Part shown: piece by piece, positions 33,393 to 44,300 of the stretch
Layout: each line of letters opens with the position of its first letter
How positions within the stretch are numbered: the first letter of the stretch is position 1
NCBI GenBank assembly: GCA_012064385.1
Contig: QRDG01000965.1
Coordinates: 124,001-188,000 of the forward strand
Length of the DNA stretch: 64,000 nucleotides
Source: Puccinellia tenuiflora
Lineage: Eukaryota; Streptophyta; Magnoliopsida; Poales; Poaceae
Direction of reading: 5' to 3'
Notes under the pieces: model-generated
Database searches by the model: none
What the model was told of the DNA's origin: nothing
Seen by the model: only the letters and a program-made list of their open reading frames with translations
Made by a program: the position numbers and the translations under genes

Positions 33393-34430
33393 ACCGAAGG
33401 GACACCGAGGAGGTCGCTAGCACAACAGCAGGTGCGTGCAGGTGAAAAGGTCTCTTGATGCAGCATTGCCTGTTCCATTCAATTGGAAACACATGTTTTG
33501 ATGGCTTAGTCTTGGCTGAGTTTTGTTGTGGCCGGTTTGGAAAACTGAAGTACTACCATGTTTTCTATATTTAATCATATAGTATCCCTCCATACTATAG
33601 TCCCGTGATGACAAAAACTGCATTGCATGCTTACTCTTCCCTTAAAACTTTATGATTATCAAATCCATGTTCCTTTTGATCCTTATTGTTTATTATATTC
33701 AGGTCCACGGCCTAAGATTTTACTTACTTCTAAAGATGCTGATGTATAAATTCGCAGTCAGTACCCAGGTAAATTTGGAAAGGAACTTGGTTAAACACTC
33801 GTGATTGTTTCATATATCTTTACTGGTTTACTGAGACATCATTTCTCCCACATTATCTTAACGGATTTGCTAATTCTCAGTCGCCTGAGAATTAGTTAAA
33901 TCTCAGACACGTCCCCAACCGTTGGATCTACTACTTCAAGATACGTGATTTTTGTTTTTTCCCTGCGCGTTGCATGTTTTCGTTGTGGATTTGTATGGTG
34001 GGCGCGGCTTGTGACGACCAGTATGCAGTGTGTTGGGCTTTTTGTATGCATTGTGGTTATTGTTGGGCTCTTGTGGATTGAACTTTCCTATGGGCTGAAC
34101 GATTCTTTTCTTTTTCAAATTATTTTGTAGCCGTTGTCTTTTCTTTTTCGTATTATTTTTCTCAAAAAAAAATTTGAGCATCATTTCCCCAGCGAAACAG
34201 TAGAGACCAGAGAGGGGAAGAAAAATCGAGAAAGAGAGACCAAATGCAATGGAGAGAAGCAGGGGCGACGAGGGCGGCGGCGATGAGCGGTTGGCCGGGG
34301 CGCTGCACTGGTGTGTACATCGGCTCCGCTACTTCCATCTCTCCTCCCGCAGCAGATACCACCAGGTAAATCCCATTGCTCTCCCCACGTTAGATCCTTC
34401 ATCTTCCTCCGACGCAAACCACCGCGGGAA
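33393..34430. other. Unassigned repeat-like DNA
   Basis: No gene is recognised. It contains a perfect 11-bp inverted repeat (CTAATTCTCAG-TCGC-CTGAGAATTAG, 33870-33895) followed by a CCGTTGGATC block, a combination I associate with dispersed cereal repeats. The 34250-34350 part is GC-rich and open on both strands but has no domains. Confidence 0.4.
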
Positions 34431-35474
34431 TGTTGAATGTATGAGCAATTCAGCATATGATTTAATCCGACAAAATAGGAAACTATTCATGACTAGAACA
34501 ACGATTAATATGGTAAACATATGATCTATTAAAACCGTAGATAAACAGATCCAATCTACAGCCAATAGTATGAATACGAACTGCAGTAAGATCTCAAAGA
34601 GGAAGAACAGAAACACGTACACTGCAGCGGGAGTGGAACCGCTGGCCCCGTTGGCGTTGAGGTTGTCACCCATGTTGTCGATGAAGAGGTTGCCGATGTC
34701 GGGGAAGAAATCATCGTTGGGGAAGAAGTCGCAGCCAGTAGTCGCGTGAGTGCGCTCCCCATTGATGAAGAGGTTGCCGATGTCGGGGAAGAAATCGTCG
34801 TTGGGGAAGAAGTCGCAGTAGTAGTTGCGCGAGTGTGCTCCCCAAAAACCTGATCGCCTCTCTCTCGTACAAGATCACGAGAGGCGGGGTTCCAGAGGCC
34901 TACTGTCCCTTCAACCGGTGAACGCCGGAAGACGGGATGGAGAAGACTTGGAAGACGGCGGCGCAATGGTTTGGAACTGAAACGACGAGAGACCATGTGT
35001 TTTCGCGCTTGCGGCTAGGGTTCACGCAGGCTGTATATATACTGCGAGTCGAGTAGGACGTGGGCGTAGCCCCACGTTCGAGTCGGTAACAGTTGCACGA
35101 TCCGCAAGAATCGGAAACGGCTGAGTAATTAACGTGCCCGTTAATTATTAATCAATAACTCATTAAATTTTCCTGAGCAGCAAAAAGATAGCCATCGGCT
35201 CGGCTCATTCCCGCAACCCACGGCGCGTCGTGACGAGGCGGGCGGCGGAGGAGGAGCGCGCGCGTGGCACTCTTCCATTCTCTCTCTTTTCCATGCCTTG
35301 TACAAGTGCTGGTAGAGCTCACCTTATAAAGTGGTGAAACTCGCATCGAACTAGCAGTATGGGACTAAACTTGTGTCCCCAAACCTGCCACTAAAATGGG
35401 CCATGAGAATTTCCAGAATTTTAGTTGGGCCTTGGGCAAAAAGCCCACTAGCAAATACTAGTAAAATTCCAACA
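34431..35474 (-). repeat. 3' LTR (1044 bp) with internal 84-bp tandem duplication
   Basis: A unit starting ATGAAGAGGTTGCCGATGTC at 34681 is repeated at 34765 in this LTR but occurs only once in the partner LTR (about 40038-40122). This accounts for most of the length difference between the two LTRs. Confidence 0.75.
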
Positions 35475-36020
35475 ATCCTCCACAAAGTTTCATTGGTCAG
35501 ATCTCATCATTTAAGTTCCAAAACATTGTTTATATACCGGTGCTGAGTGGAAACTTCCACTTAGAACATTACGCTGCGCTAGTTCACAACTTGGTAGTGA
35601 ACTATGCCTTGAAGTACAAGTTTTTTGCGACACTAGTTTCACATAAAGTCTTGACTGGTAGTGGGCTGCCGCAAGTCTTCCCCGCGGGTGGTGCTTATAC
35701 GTCATACTCCAGGGCCTTTCATGAGTTTATTAGAGAGCACCCAAACTCTCACGGAGTGCGACGTTTAACAGTCAGCCTCATATATGTGTGTTCCTCAAGA
35801 GATGTTCTGCAGGACAACATCTCCGTGTATAAAAATAAACCACTCGGAACATATTAAGATAGATATCAACCTGCCATGCAGATAAGGAGAGTATTACATC
35901 ATAAAGGAGTGGGATAAATAATATTAAGGATACTCTCCTCCCAGCTGACCAACAGCTTGTCTACCACTTCTACTTCACGGGATCTCCGATCACATAGAGT
36001 AGGTTACCACTGTGGACAAC

Positions 36021-37312
36021 TCATAAAGTGGGTCTCAAACCCATCTCCCTAGATGCATTATCTATCACATTACGTGATAGACCCTTTGTGAAGGGATCTG
36101 CCAAATTCTTAGATGTTTTGATATAATCCAACGCAATAACTCCGGAGTTCTTTAATTTTCGGACAGATTTTAATCTCCTCTTCACATGCCTTGATGACTT
36201 CATATTATCCTTAGAACTATTTATCTTAACAATCACAGTTTGATTATCACAATTCATAAGGATAGCGGGTATTCGTTTTTCAGCCACATGTAAGTCCATC
36301 AAAGCTCACGAAGCCACTCTGCTTCAATAGTGGTTGTGTCTAATGCTGTGAGTTCTGCTTCCATAGTTGACCTCGTTAAGATGGTCTTCTTGCAAGACTT
36401 TCAGGAAATAGCGCCACCACCAAGTGTAAAAACATAACCACTGGTGGCCTAAATCTCATCAGCATCAGATATCCAATTGGAATCACTGTAACCCTCCAAT
36501 ACCCTCGGATACCCGGAGTAGTGAATTCCATAGCTCGCAGTGCCATTTAAATAGCGCATAACTCTCTCAAGTGCATGCCAATGATCATCTCCAGGATTTG
36601 AAACAAACCGGCTCAACTTGCTTACAACAAAAGAGATGTCAGGCCTAGTGGCACTCGCCAAATACATAAGCGAGCCAATAATCTGAGAATACCTTAGTTG
36701 ACCTCTAGCAATCCGTCGATTCTTTCGAAGCAACACACTAGGATCATAAGGCGTTGGAGAAGGCTTGCAGTCGATATACCCAAAACAACTCAAGACCTTT
36801 TCCACATAGTGAGATTGAAGCAGAGTAATCCCACCATCATCATCTCGTAGGAGCTTGATGTTCAAGATAACATCAGCTACTCCTAGATCCTTCATCTCAA
36901 AACAACGAGATAAGAAGTCCTTAACTTTCTTGATTAAATCAAGGTTTGTTCCAAATATCAGTATGTCGTCAACATACAGACAAAGAATAACTCACTCGCC
37001 CCCACCATCGCGATAGTACACACATTTGTCACCTTCGTTTACAACGAAGCCTGCGTCAGTCAAAGTCCTTTCAAACTTTTCATGCCATTGCTTAGGAGCC
37101 TTGCTTAAGACCATATAAAGATTTTAATAACTTGCACACCTTCACTTACTGACCAGGTACTACGAAACCATCTGGCTGCTCCATATAAATTTCCTCGTCT
37201 AATTCTCCATTAAGGAAAACCGTCTTACCGTCCATTTGATGAATGAGCAGACCATGCGAAGCAGTCAATGAAAGTAGCACTCGAATAGTGGTCAGTCTAG
37301 CCACAGGTGAGT
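36021..37312 (-). pseudogene. Copia reverse transcriptase/RNase H, frameshifted
   Basis: Minus-strand reading from 37312 begins SPVARLTTIRVLLSLTASHG, then HQMDGKTVFLNGELDEEIYM. YVDDILIFG is near 36975 but preceded by an in-frame stop. The 36895-36449 frame holds the RT/RNase H connection (ATRPDISFVVSKLSRF, GYSDSNWISDADE). A last piece at 36302-36021 contains the DNQT-like RNase H residues and ADPFTKGLSRNVI. Several stops and frameshifts separate the pieces, so no functional enzyme can be made. Confidence 0.8.
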
Positions 37313-37314
37313 NT

Positions 37315-37601
37315 AACACTTCTGTGGCGCACCTTTTTTAGTTTTTGTGGCGCACCACTTTCTGTGGCGCACCAAGGGCAGTGCGCCACAGAAAGACTCT
37401 CCATAGGGTCCTGGCGACCTATTTCTGTGGCGCACAGACAGGGGTGCGCCACAGAAAGTTGAGATTTCTGTGGCGCATATCCCTGGTGCGCCACAGAAAA
37501 TATTTTTGTGGCGAGAATTCTGTGGCGCACCAGGCTAGCCCACAGATGCGCCACAGATAACCAAAATGGTGCGCCACAGATAGCCATGTTCTGTGGTAGT
37601 G
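37315..37601. mobile_element. CACTA-like non-autonomous insertion within the copia pol
   Basis: The right end on the minus strand reads CACTACCACAGAAC, a CACTA terminus. The interior is built of TTCTGTGGCGCACC units in both orientations, typical of CACTA subterminal repeats. The left end (CACTTCTGTGGCGCACC) is shortened. Possible 3-bp flanks are TAA on the left and TAG on the right. An ambiguous base N at 37313 lies right at the left junction. Confidence 0.6.
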
Positions 37602-37685
37602 TAGGAAATATGTTCTAAAAGAAAGTCGCATCATTCGACTCCATAATTATACCAACATGCATGTCGGATACCTCAGATTTTATTA

Positions 37686-39761
37686 TCAAAATCTATAACC
37701 AATGTTGTGAAAAGCATAACCCAGAAGAACACAATCTACGGTTTTTGGCCCAAGCTTTCGCTTCTTGGGAATTGGTATATTGACTTTAGCCAACCAAACC
37801 CAAGTACGTAGGTAAGATAGTTTCAATCTTTTCCTTTCCCATTCCTCAAATGGAGTCATGGTTTTATTCTTTGTGGGAACTCGGTTTAGGACATGACATG
37901 CGGTCATTAGCGCCTCCCCCCACCATGTCTTGGAGAGACCCGATGTGTCTAACATGGCGTTAACCAAATCAGTTAGAGTTCGTTTCTTTCTTTCGGCCAC
38001 CCCATTTGATTGAGGTGAATAGGGAGGCATCCTCTCATGGATTATACCATGTTCTGCATAAAAAGAATCAAATTCATTGGAAAAATACTCTCCACCACGA
38101 TCAGACCTAAGCCTCTTAATCTTTCGATCAAGTTGGTTCTCTGCTTCAGCTTTATAGATCTTGAAATAATTTAAAGCTTCATCTTTTGATTTCAGAAGAT
38201 ATACATAGCAATAACGAGTGGAGTCATCGATCAGTGTCATGAAATATTTCTTTCCACCTTTAGTCAACATGCCATTCATCTCACAAAGATCAGAATGTAT
38301 AAGCTCCAGCGGTGCCAAGTCTCTTGCCTCCGCAGTCTTATGGGACTTGCGAGGTTGTTTAGCTTGAACACACACTTGACACTTGGAACCTTTAACAGTG
38401 GTGAATTTCGGAATTAAACTCATATTGGCTAATCGCGTCATGCAACCAAAGTTAATATGACAAAGTCGTGAATGCCAAATATTAGATTCATTATCATGGC
38501 AAACATGATTAATAACTTTAGTGCAAATGTCTGACAAAGATAGGCGGAACAAGCCTCTGCACTCATAGCCTTTTCCAATAAATTGTCCATACTTAGAAAT
38601 TACAACTTTATTGGATTCAAATACCAACTTAAAACCATCTCGACATAATAGTGAACCGCTGATGAGATTCTTATTGATGGAGGGGACATGATGTACGTTC
38701 TTCAAGCGCACGGTTTTCCCCGAAGCAAACTTCAGATCGACCATACCAACACCACGTACAAAAGCATGTGACCCATTCCCCATCAGCACGGGGGATGTCC
38801 CTGTGACCTGATAAGAAGAAAACATGGAAGCATCAGCGCAAACATGTACATTGGCACCAGTGTCAATCAACCATTCAGGAGAATGACATACTGAAAGAAT
38901 GGTGGGAATTATACCGTACCCATTATCAGTATCGGCCATGACAACATTAGCGGTCTTGCCGCTCTTCTCAAGTTCGCGCTGCTCCTGCCGTTTAGGGCAT
39001 CTAGGAGCCCAATGATTTGGATCACCACAAATGTGGCAGGATCCCTTCTTCTTCTTAAAGTTGGTAGAATGAGACGGCTTGTTCTTCATGTCAAACTTGC
39101 CTTGGCCCTCAAATTTGTTCTTATTATTTTTGAACTTGCTGGGCTGCTGGTAATTCTTCTTCTGTACCACGTGGGCACTAGAACCAGCCTCGGAAACTCG
39201 AGCACATGTGTCTTTTGCTCTCGCCTTCTCTTCCACGTCAAGAGAACTAATGAGATCCGGAACGGAAAACTCTTGTCTCTTGTGTTTCAGAGAAGTAGCA
39301 AAGTTGCTCCACGAGGGAGGAAGTTTGGCAATAATGCCTCCGGCAACAAATTTGTCCGGCAACACACACTTAAAATGCTCAAGTTCCTTAGCGAGTGACT
39401 GAATCTCATAAGCTTGTTGAACAACAATACGCTCTTCAGTCATCTTGTAGTCATAGAATTGCTCCATGACATATAACTCGCTGCCAGCATCCGAGGCCCC
39501 AAACTTGGCCTCGAGCGCAGCCCACATGTCCTTGTCGTTGTCAAACGACATATACGAGTCCACAATGGAATCGTCAAGAACACTGAGAAGGGCACCCTTG
39601 AATAGGGTATCAAGCTTATCGAAGGCCTCCTGCTGTGCAGGAGTAAGATCGCCTTCAGGCTTGCCTTTGGTGGCGTCAAAGCAGTTCATGTTTTGGAACC
39701 AGTATACTGCTCTCATGCGCCACCTTTTATAGGTCACCCCTTTAAAGGGAAACGGCTTCAT
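37686..39761 (-). pseudogene. Copia Gag-protease-integrase, open but C-terminally cut
   Basis: A 691-codon open frame. Order: Gag (MKPFPFKGVTYKRW start), zinc knuckle CHICGDPNHWAPRC (about residue 240), protease WLIDTGANVHVC (about 296), gag-pre-integrase zinc finger (H..H..CQVC) and integrase core with HSDLCEM, SDRGGEYFSNEF and NGVAERKKR. It ends in the integrase C-terminal region at GYRF followed by a stop. Downstream, host pol sequence continues only to about 37605 before the CACTA-like block, so the link to reverse transcriptase is lost. Confidence 0.85.
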
Positions 39762-39812
39762 AGACGCGAGAAAACCAGTTGGAGCAAATTACCTATAATC
39801 AGGTTTTTGGAT

Positions 39813-40740
39813 TGTTGAATATATGAGCAATTTAGCATATGATTTAATCCACGAAAAGGGAAAACAAATCATGCAAGTAACAAGCTAATCATGCAATCTA
39901 CTAATATAGTAGACATGGAGATTAAATCTACAGCCAATACCATGAATACGAACTGCAATAAGATCTCAAACAGAAAGGACAGAATCACGTACACTGCAGC
40001 GGGAGTGGAACCGCTGACATCCCCGGTATCACCCATGTCGTCAATGAAAAGGTTGCCGATGTCGGGGAAGAAGTCGTCGTTGGGGAAGTAGTCGCAGCCA
40101 GTAGTCACGCGAGTGCGCTCCCCAAAAACCTGATCGCCCCTCTCCCGTACAGGATCACGAGAGGCGGGGTTCCGGAGGCCTACTGTCCCGCCTAGCGGTG
40201 TACGCCGGAAGACGGGATGGAGAAGACTTGGAAAACGGCGGCGCAAGGTTCTGGAACTGGAATGATGAGAGACCATATGTTTCGCACAGGCGGCTAGGGT
40301 TCGCTTAGCCTGTATATTTAGTGTGAGTCGGGTAGGACGTAGGCGCAGCCCCACGTTCGAGTCGGTAACAGCCCCACGATCCAAAAGAATCGGAAACGGC
40401 TGTGTGATTAACGCGTCCGTTAATTACTAATTAATTGACTCATTAATTTTCCCGAACAGCAAAAAGATAGCCATCGGCTCGGCTCATTCGCGCAACCCGC
40501 GTCGTGACGAGACGAGGCGGGCGGCGGAGGAGGAGCGTGCATGTGGCATTCTCTTATTCTATCTCTTTTCTATGCTTATACAAGTGCTAGTAGAGCTCAC
40601 ATTATAAGCTGGTGCAACTCTTATCCAACTAGCAGTATGGGACTAAACTTTAGTCCCACCACTTGCATGCATTAATGGGTCATGAGAATTTCAGAATTTA
40701 TTAGGCTATTGGGCCAATGGCCCACTAGTAAATTCCAACA
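39813..40740 (-). repeat. 5' LTR (928 bp) of the decayed copia element
   Basis: Starts TGTTGAATATATGAGC and ends AAATTCCAACA in plus-strand reading. It aligns with 34431-35474 over its length apart from one missing 84-bp unit and scattered differences. Confidence 0.8.
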
Positions 40741-41117
40741 GGTGCGGGCGGCCTCGTGCGCGGAGCCGAAGGTGCCAGCGAGGCGGGCACGGACGCCGCG
40801 GTAGCCGGAGGAGCTTCGGCGGCGCGGAGGCATGGCGACGGAGGAGCATGTGGAGAGATAGGGGAGAGGATGAGAAGTGTCGTGGCGAGCGGGGGAGGGA
40901 GAGGAAGCGGTTGCGCGGTGCGTGGCTGCCCAGCACGCTGGAAGCAGTGCGCTATATAGCCCGCGCGAGCTGCCGCTTTTTTGCGCGCGCGGCACTTGTT
41001 TTCCCGCTCGCGCGGCTTTAGCGCGTCCGCTGGAGCATGCAAAATGCCCCGCGGCGCGCTGAGGCAACAGTTTTTTCCACGCACGCCTTTTTTCCGGCAT
41101 CTGTTGGAGATGCTCTC
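40741..41117 (-). pseudogene. TE-borne AP2/ERF-like ORF, truncated by the copia LTR
   Basis: ATG at 40833 on the minus strand opens MPPRRRSSSGYRGVRAR, then LAGTFGSAHEAART, after which the copia LTR (TGTTGG...) begins. YRGVRAR and TAHEAAR-like residues are the start and middle of an AP2/ERF DNA-binding domain, but about 15-18 residues between them are missing and the rest is cut off. Upstream (to 41117) is a GC-rich leader ending on the minus strand at GAGCATCTCCAACAG, a terminal motif common in cereal DNA elements. I recall a large family of similar AP2-like ORFs in Triticeae; that link is from memory. Confidence 0.6.
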
Positions 41118-41357
41118 ATAATCGGTACAAGAAAGGAACTAAACCTATCTACGTACATTGGGAGTTCGGTATTAAAGGTTTCTGGTCTTCCATTTAAACT
41201 AGATTGAGCCAATACTTGAGGGACAATGTGTTAAAATATGCAAATTGTAACTTTTTCCTATGATGAAAATGAATAATTCACTTAGCACAAATCACAACAG
41301 GAAATATGGATGGTCATTATCAACACATGTAGTACTGTAATTTTTTCAGTACATTGC

Positions 41358-44300
41358 TTAACCAGTGGTTGCGTTATTGCCTCCTCCTAGTCCTTCGTCC
41401 TTGGACGGCACGCGGCCGTCGGTGCCGGCGACCATCCCGTACTTCGCCTTGAAGGTGATGCTCGTGCACTCGAACCCGAGCTCCCTAGCCAGCACCTTCT
41501 GCACGTAGTTCGCAACCTCGACCGGCGACTTGCCACCGCCGCAGGTGAGCTTTCTCGGCAGCTGCTCGAGGAACGTGATTTCGTACGTCGGGCACGGGTT
41601 CATGAAGAAGAAGTAGGGGTCCATGCTCTTTAACCCGCGGACGGTCGACCCGTGGAACATGCTCACCTTGGTGGCGATGGCCACCGGCACGATGCGGTCT
41701 GTGAGATTCGCGAAGAGCGCGCTGAAACGCAGCAGGAAGGGCTCGCGGCAGGTGGTGCCCTCGGGGAAGACGACGACGTCGCCCTCCTCGAGCAGACGCC
41801 GCACGCGGCCTGCGTCCCCGTCGTGCTCCTCGGACAATGCAAGGCATGTCACCTTGCGGCCCAGCGCGGCGCCGATCATGACCGGGTCGAGCGTGGTGCG
41901 GTGGTTGCATACGTAGAGGACGCCCGGGCGGCCCTTCGTGGGCGGCGCCGGCGGGTGGCCGCGCACGGCGAGCTTGACGCCCATGAACTTGTAGGCGTAG
42001 AAGACGAGGCGGTCAGGGAGGAGCAAGTTGATGTGTACGCGGAAGAGTGCAAGGGTGAAGCCGATCGGCAGCCACAGCAAGGTGAGCAGCGCGTTGATGT
42101 CTGTCGGGCGCTGGACGAGTCGGCCGTCGTGGAGGATGTCGAGGCTCTGCAGCAGATTCCTGGGCACCGCGCTGTACTTACTCCGGGTCACGATGTACGC
42201 TTCCTGCACGCACGAGTACGGTCAATATGCAAATATCATGTCACGGTGATCCAAGAGAATGTTAAAGGAGAACACATCATTCGACATTTATACTGTACTA
42301 GCACAATACCCGTGCATTGCTACGGGACAAAAAAAAATAAAGACATACATACATATATTAACTATAAGTATTTGTAGAGCACTTGTTCCATTTTGTTGAC
42401 ACCGTTAAGTTTTTTAGTAAGTCTAGACAAACACGGGCATATTAGTCAAGACAAATGTTCCCCGCAAAAAAGAAGACAAAGCGTTGATCTATCTTCCACT
42501 CTTCATCCGGTCTCCTCTTGTAAACTGAGAAAAGAAAGTGTCTTCTTCCTCCATATTACCCCTCTGTCCTATAGCTACACCACCATTCAAAGTTGGTCAG
42601 CTCCGTTGTCCTCCCACTCCACTTTGTATTGTCTTAGTCGTTTGCTTACTATCCGTCCATGCAGTAGATTTTCAACACCGGGAAAAACAAAGTCCCTACA
42701 AACTATATGAAAAGAAAACATAAGGTGAAGACGATCTAATTAATAAAAATCAATATTTAGCTTAGTACCTAAGCACCTGGGACAAATACCTAGTGCTGGC
42801 ATCAGCAATGATATCATGGCTCGCAATACTGCAACAATATGCCACGATCCGGATTGCTCTTCCATCGGCTATTTGCCCATAGTCGAGGCTCGTGAAAATC
42901 ACACTATTCTGTTAGTACGTGTGTCTCAGTGCATACTCCGTATTAAATTGGATTTGGATTCCATAAAATTCTGTTCGAGTCTTTTCTTAAATCGATTCGA
43001 TTGTTCCCGTGAAAAAAAAAAATCGATTCCATCCACTTACTATGAGTGGATTTGACCAACCCAAAACAGCCTTTTTGATCAGGACTGCTGCGAGCACAGT
43101 CCGTGTTGGATTTTGTGAACCAGTCCGTGTCCTCGTCGAACTCACCCGATGAGGCGGCCTGAACAACTAACGGCAAGACGACCGGATGGGCCAGCCCACG
43201 CCTCCGGAATTTGAAAAAAAAAACTGACCGCTTCGGCCCATGTGTGACACCAGGCACTCACCAATCTCAATTTAATAGTAAAGATCTCTTGCAAAGAAAA
43301 TTCCACTAACATGCATAAATAATTTTCTATCTCAAACATATAAATTATTCACATAATTCGTTCTCTTAGCCAATCAATTTTTCATGTCATCCCCACTAAT
43401 ATTTATCAATCTCTATACGCAAACTACACATCATCCGTTCAATTATCTAATTGTTCACTTTAATATTTATAATACACACTCACTTCATATCTATTAAATT
43501 TAGTATCGTGATTACTCCTTTTTAATTACCAAACACACACACACGTAGTTTAACAAAATACTTTGACCATTAATTTAGTCAACATAGTATAAATTATACA
43601 TAAAAAAATTATATAACTGAAAACTTCTTTTGAATATGAATCCAATGATAAAATTTTGTGACATATAATTTATGTTTTGTCGACCAAATTTGATGGTCAA
43701 TTTTTTAAACTACGTGTATGCCCTGTAAACTATACTGGTGGGAGTATGAACAATAAAATTTTACATATTCATTTAGAAAACATAATGTATGATACCTTTT
43801 TATACTATTTTATTTATACACAATGTTGTGATGCATGGGTATCCTTATAGTTTAATAAAATATATAAACCCTACAAACACATGAGTCCTTATGAGGGTTT
43901 TGCTGGTGCTTACACAAGGCACGAGATTCAGCAGAAAAGCCGGAAATTCATGTCCATCAATAATATCTTAAACCTGTGATTATGGTTGTGTAGCATGTCG
44001 AGTGTGAGCGATGTAGACTAAGCTCGCCTCGGTACATATTTGATATTTCTACAGAACCAAGCTTACTTTGACACGAGTTAGAGTTCGAATAGTAGATTTT
44101 GCTCGTGGTTGACTTCTAACGATCAATACTTGATCTTGAAGCAATTTTCGATCTAGATTATAGCGACCTAGTTATGTTTGTTTGTGTGTAAAACACTAAA
44201 AAAACTCACGCCTATTTTTCATTCTAAAACATACGAGAATGGTTTTGCTAACCCTCGTCTGAGTTGACCCCGTGAACAATCAATCCAAGTGCTACGATTT

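Larger units (their letters stand above)
34431..40740 (-). mobile_element. Decayed Ty1-copia retrotransposon, minus strand
   Basis: Related LTRs at 34431-35474 (left, 3') and 39813-40740 (right, 5') both run from TGTTGAAT to ATTCCAACA in plus-strand reading. A polypurine tract complement (ATCCTCCACAAAG) follows the left LTR. Internal order on the minus strand is Gag, protease, integrase, then a CACTA-like insertion with a deletion, reverse transcriptase and RNase H, which is copia order. No canonical tRNA-Met primer site is seen next to the 5' LTR. The flanks (GGGAA left, GGTGC right) are not duplicated, so the LTRs may not derive from one simple insertion. Confidence 0.85.

Noticed and set aside
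41652..42377. 241-aa plus-strand frame
   Set aside because: Antisense shadow of GPAT exon 2.
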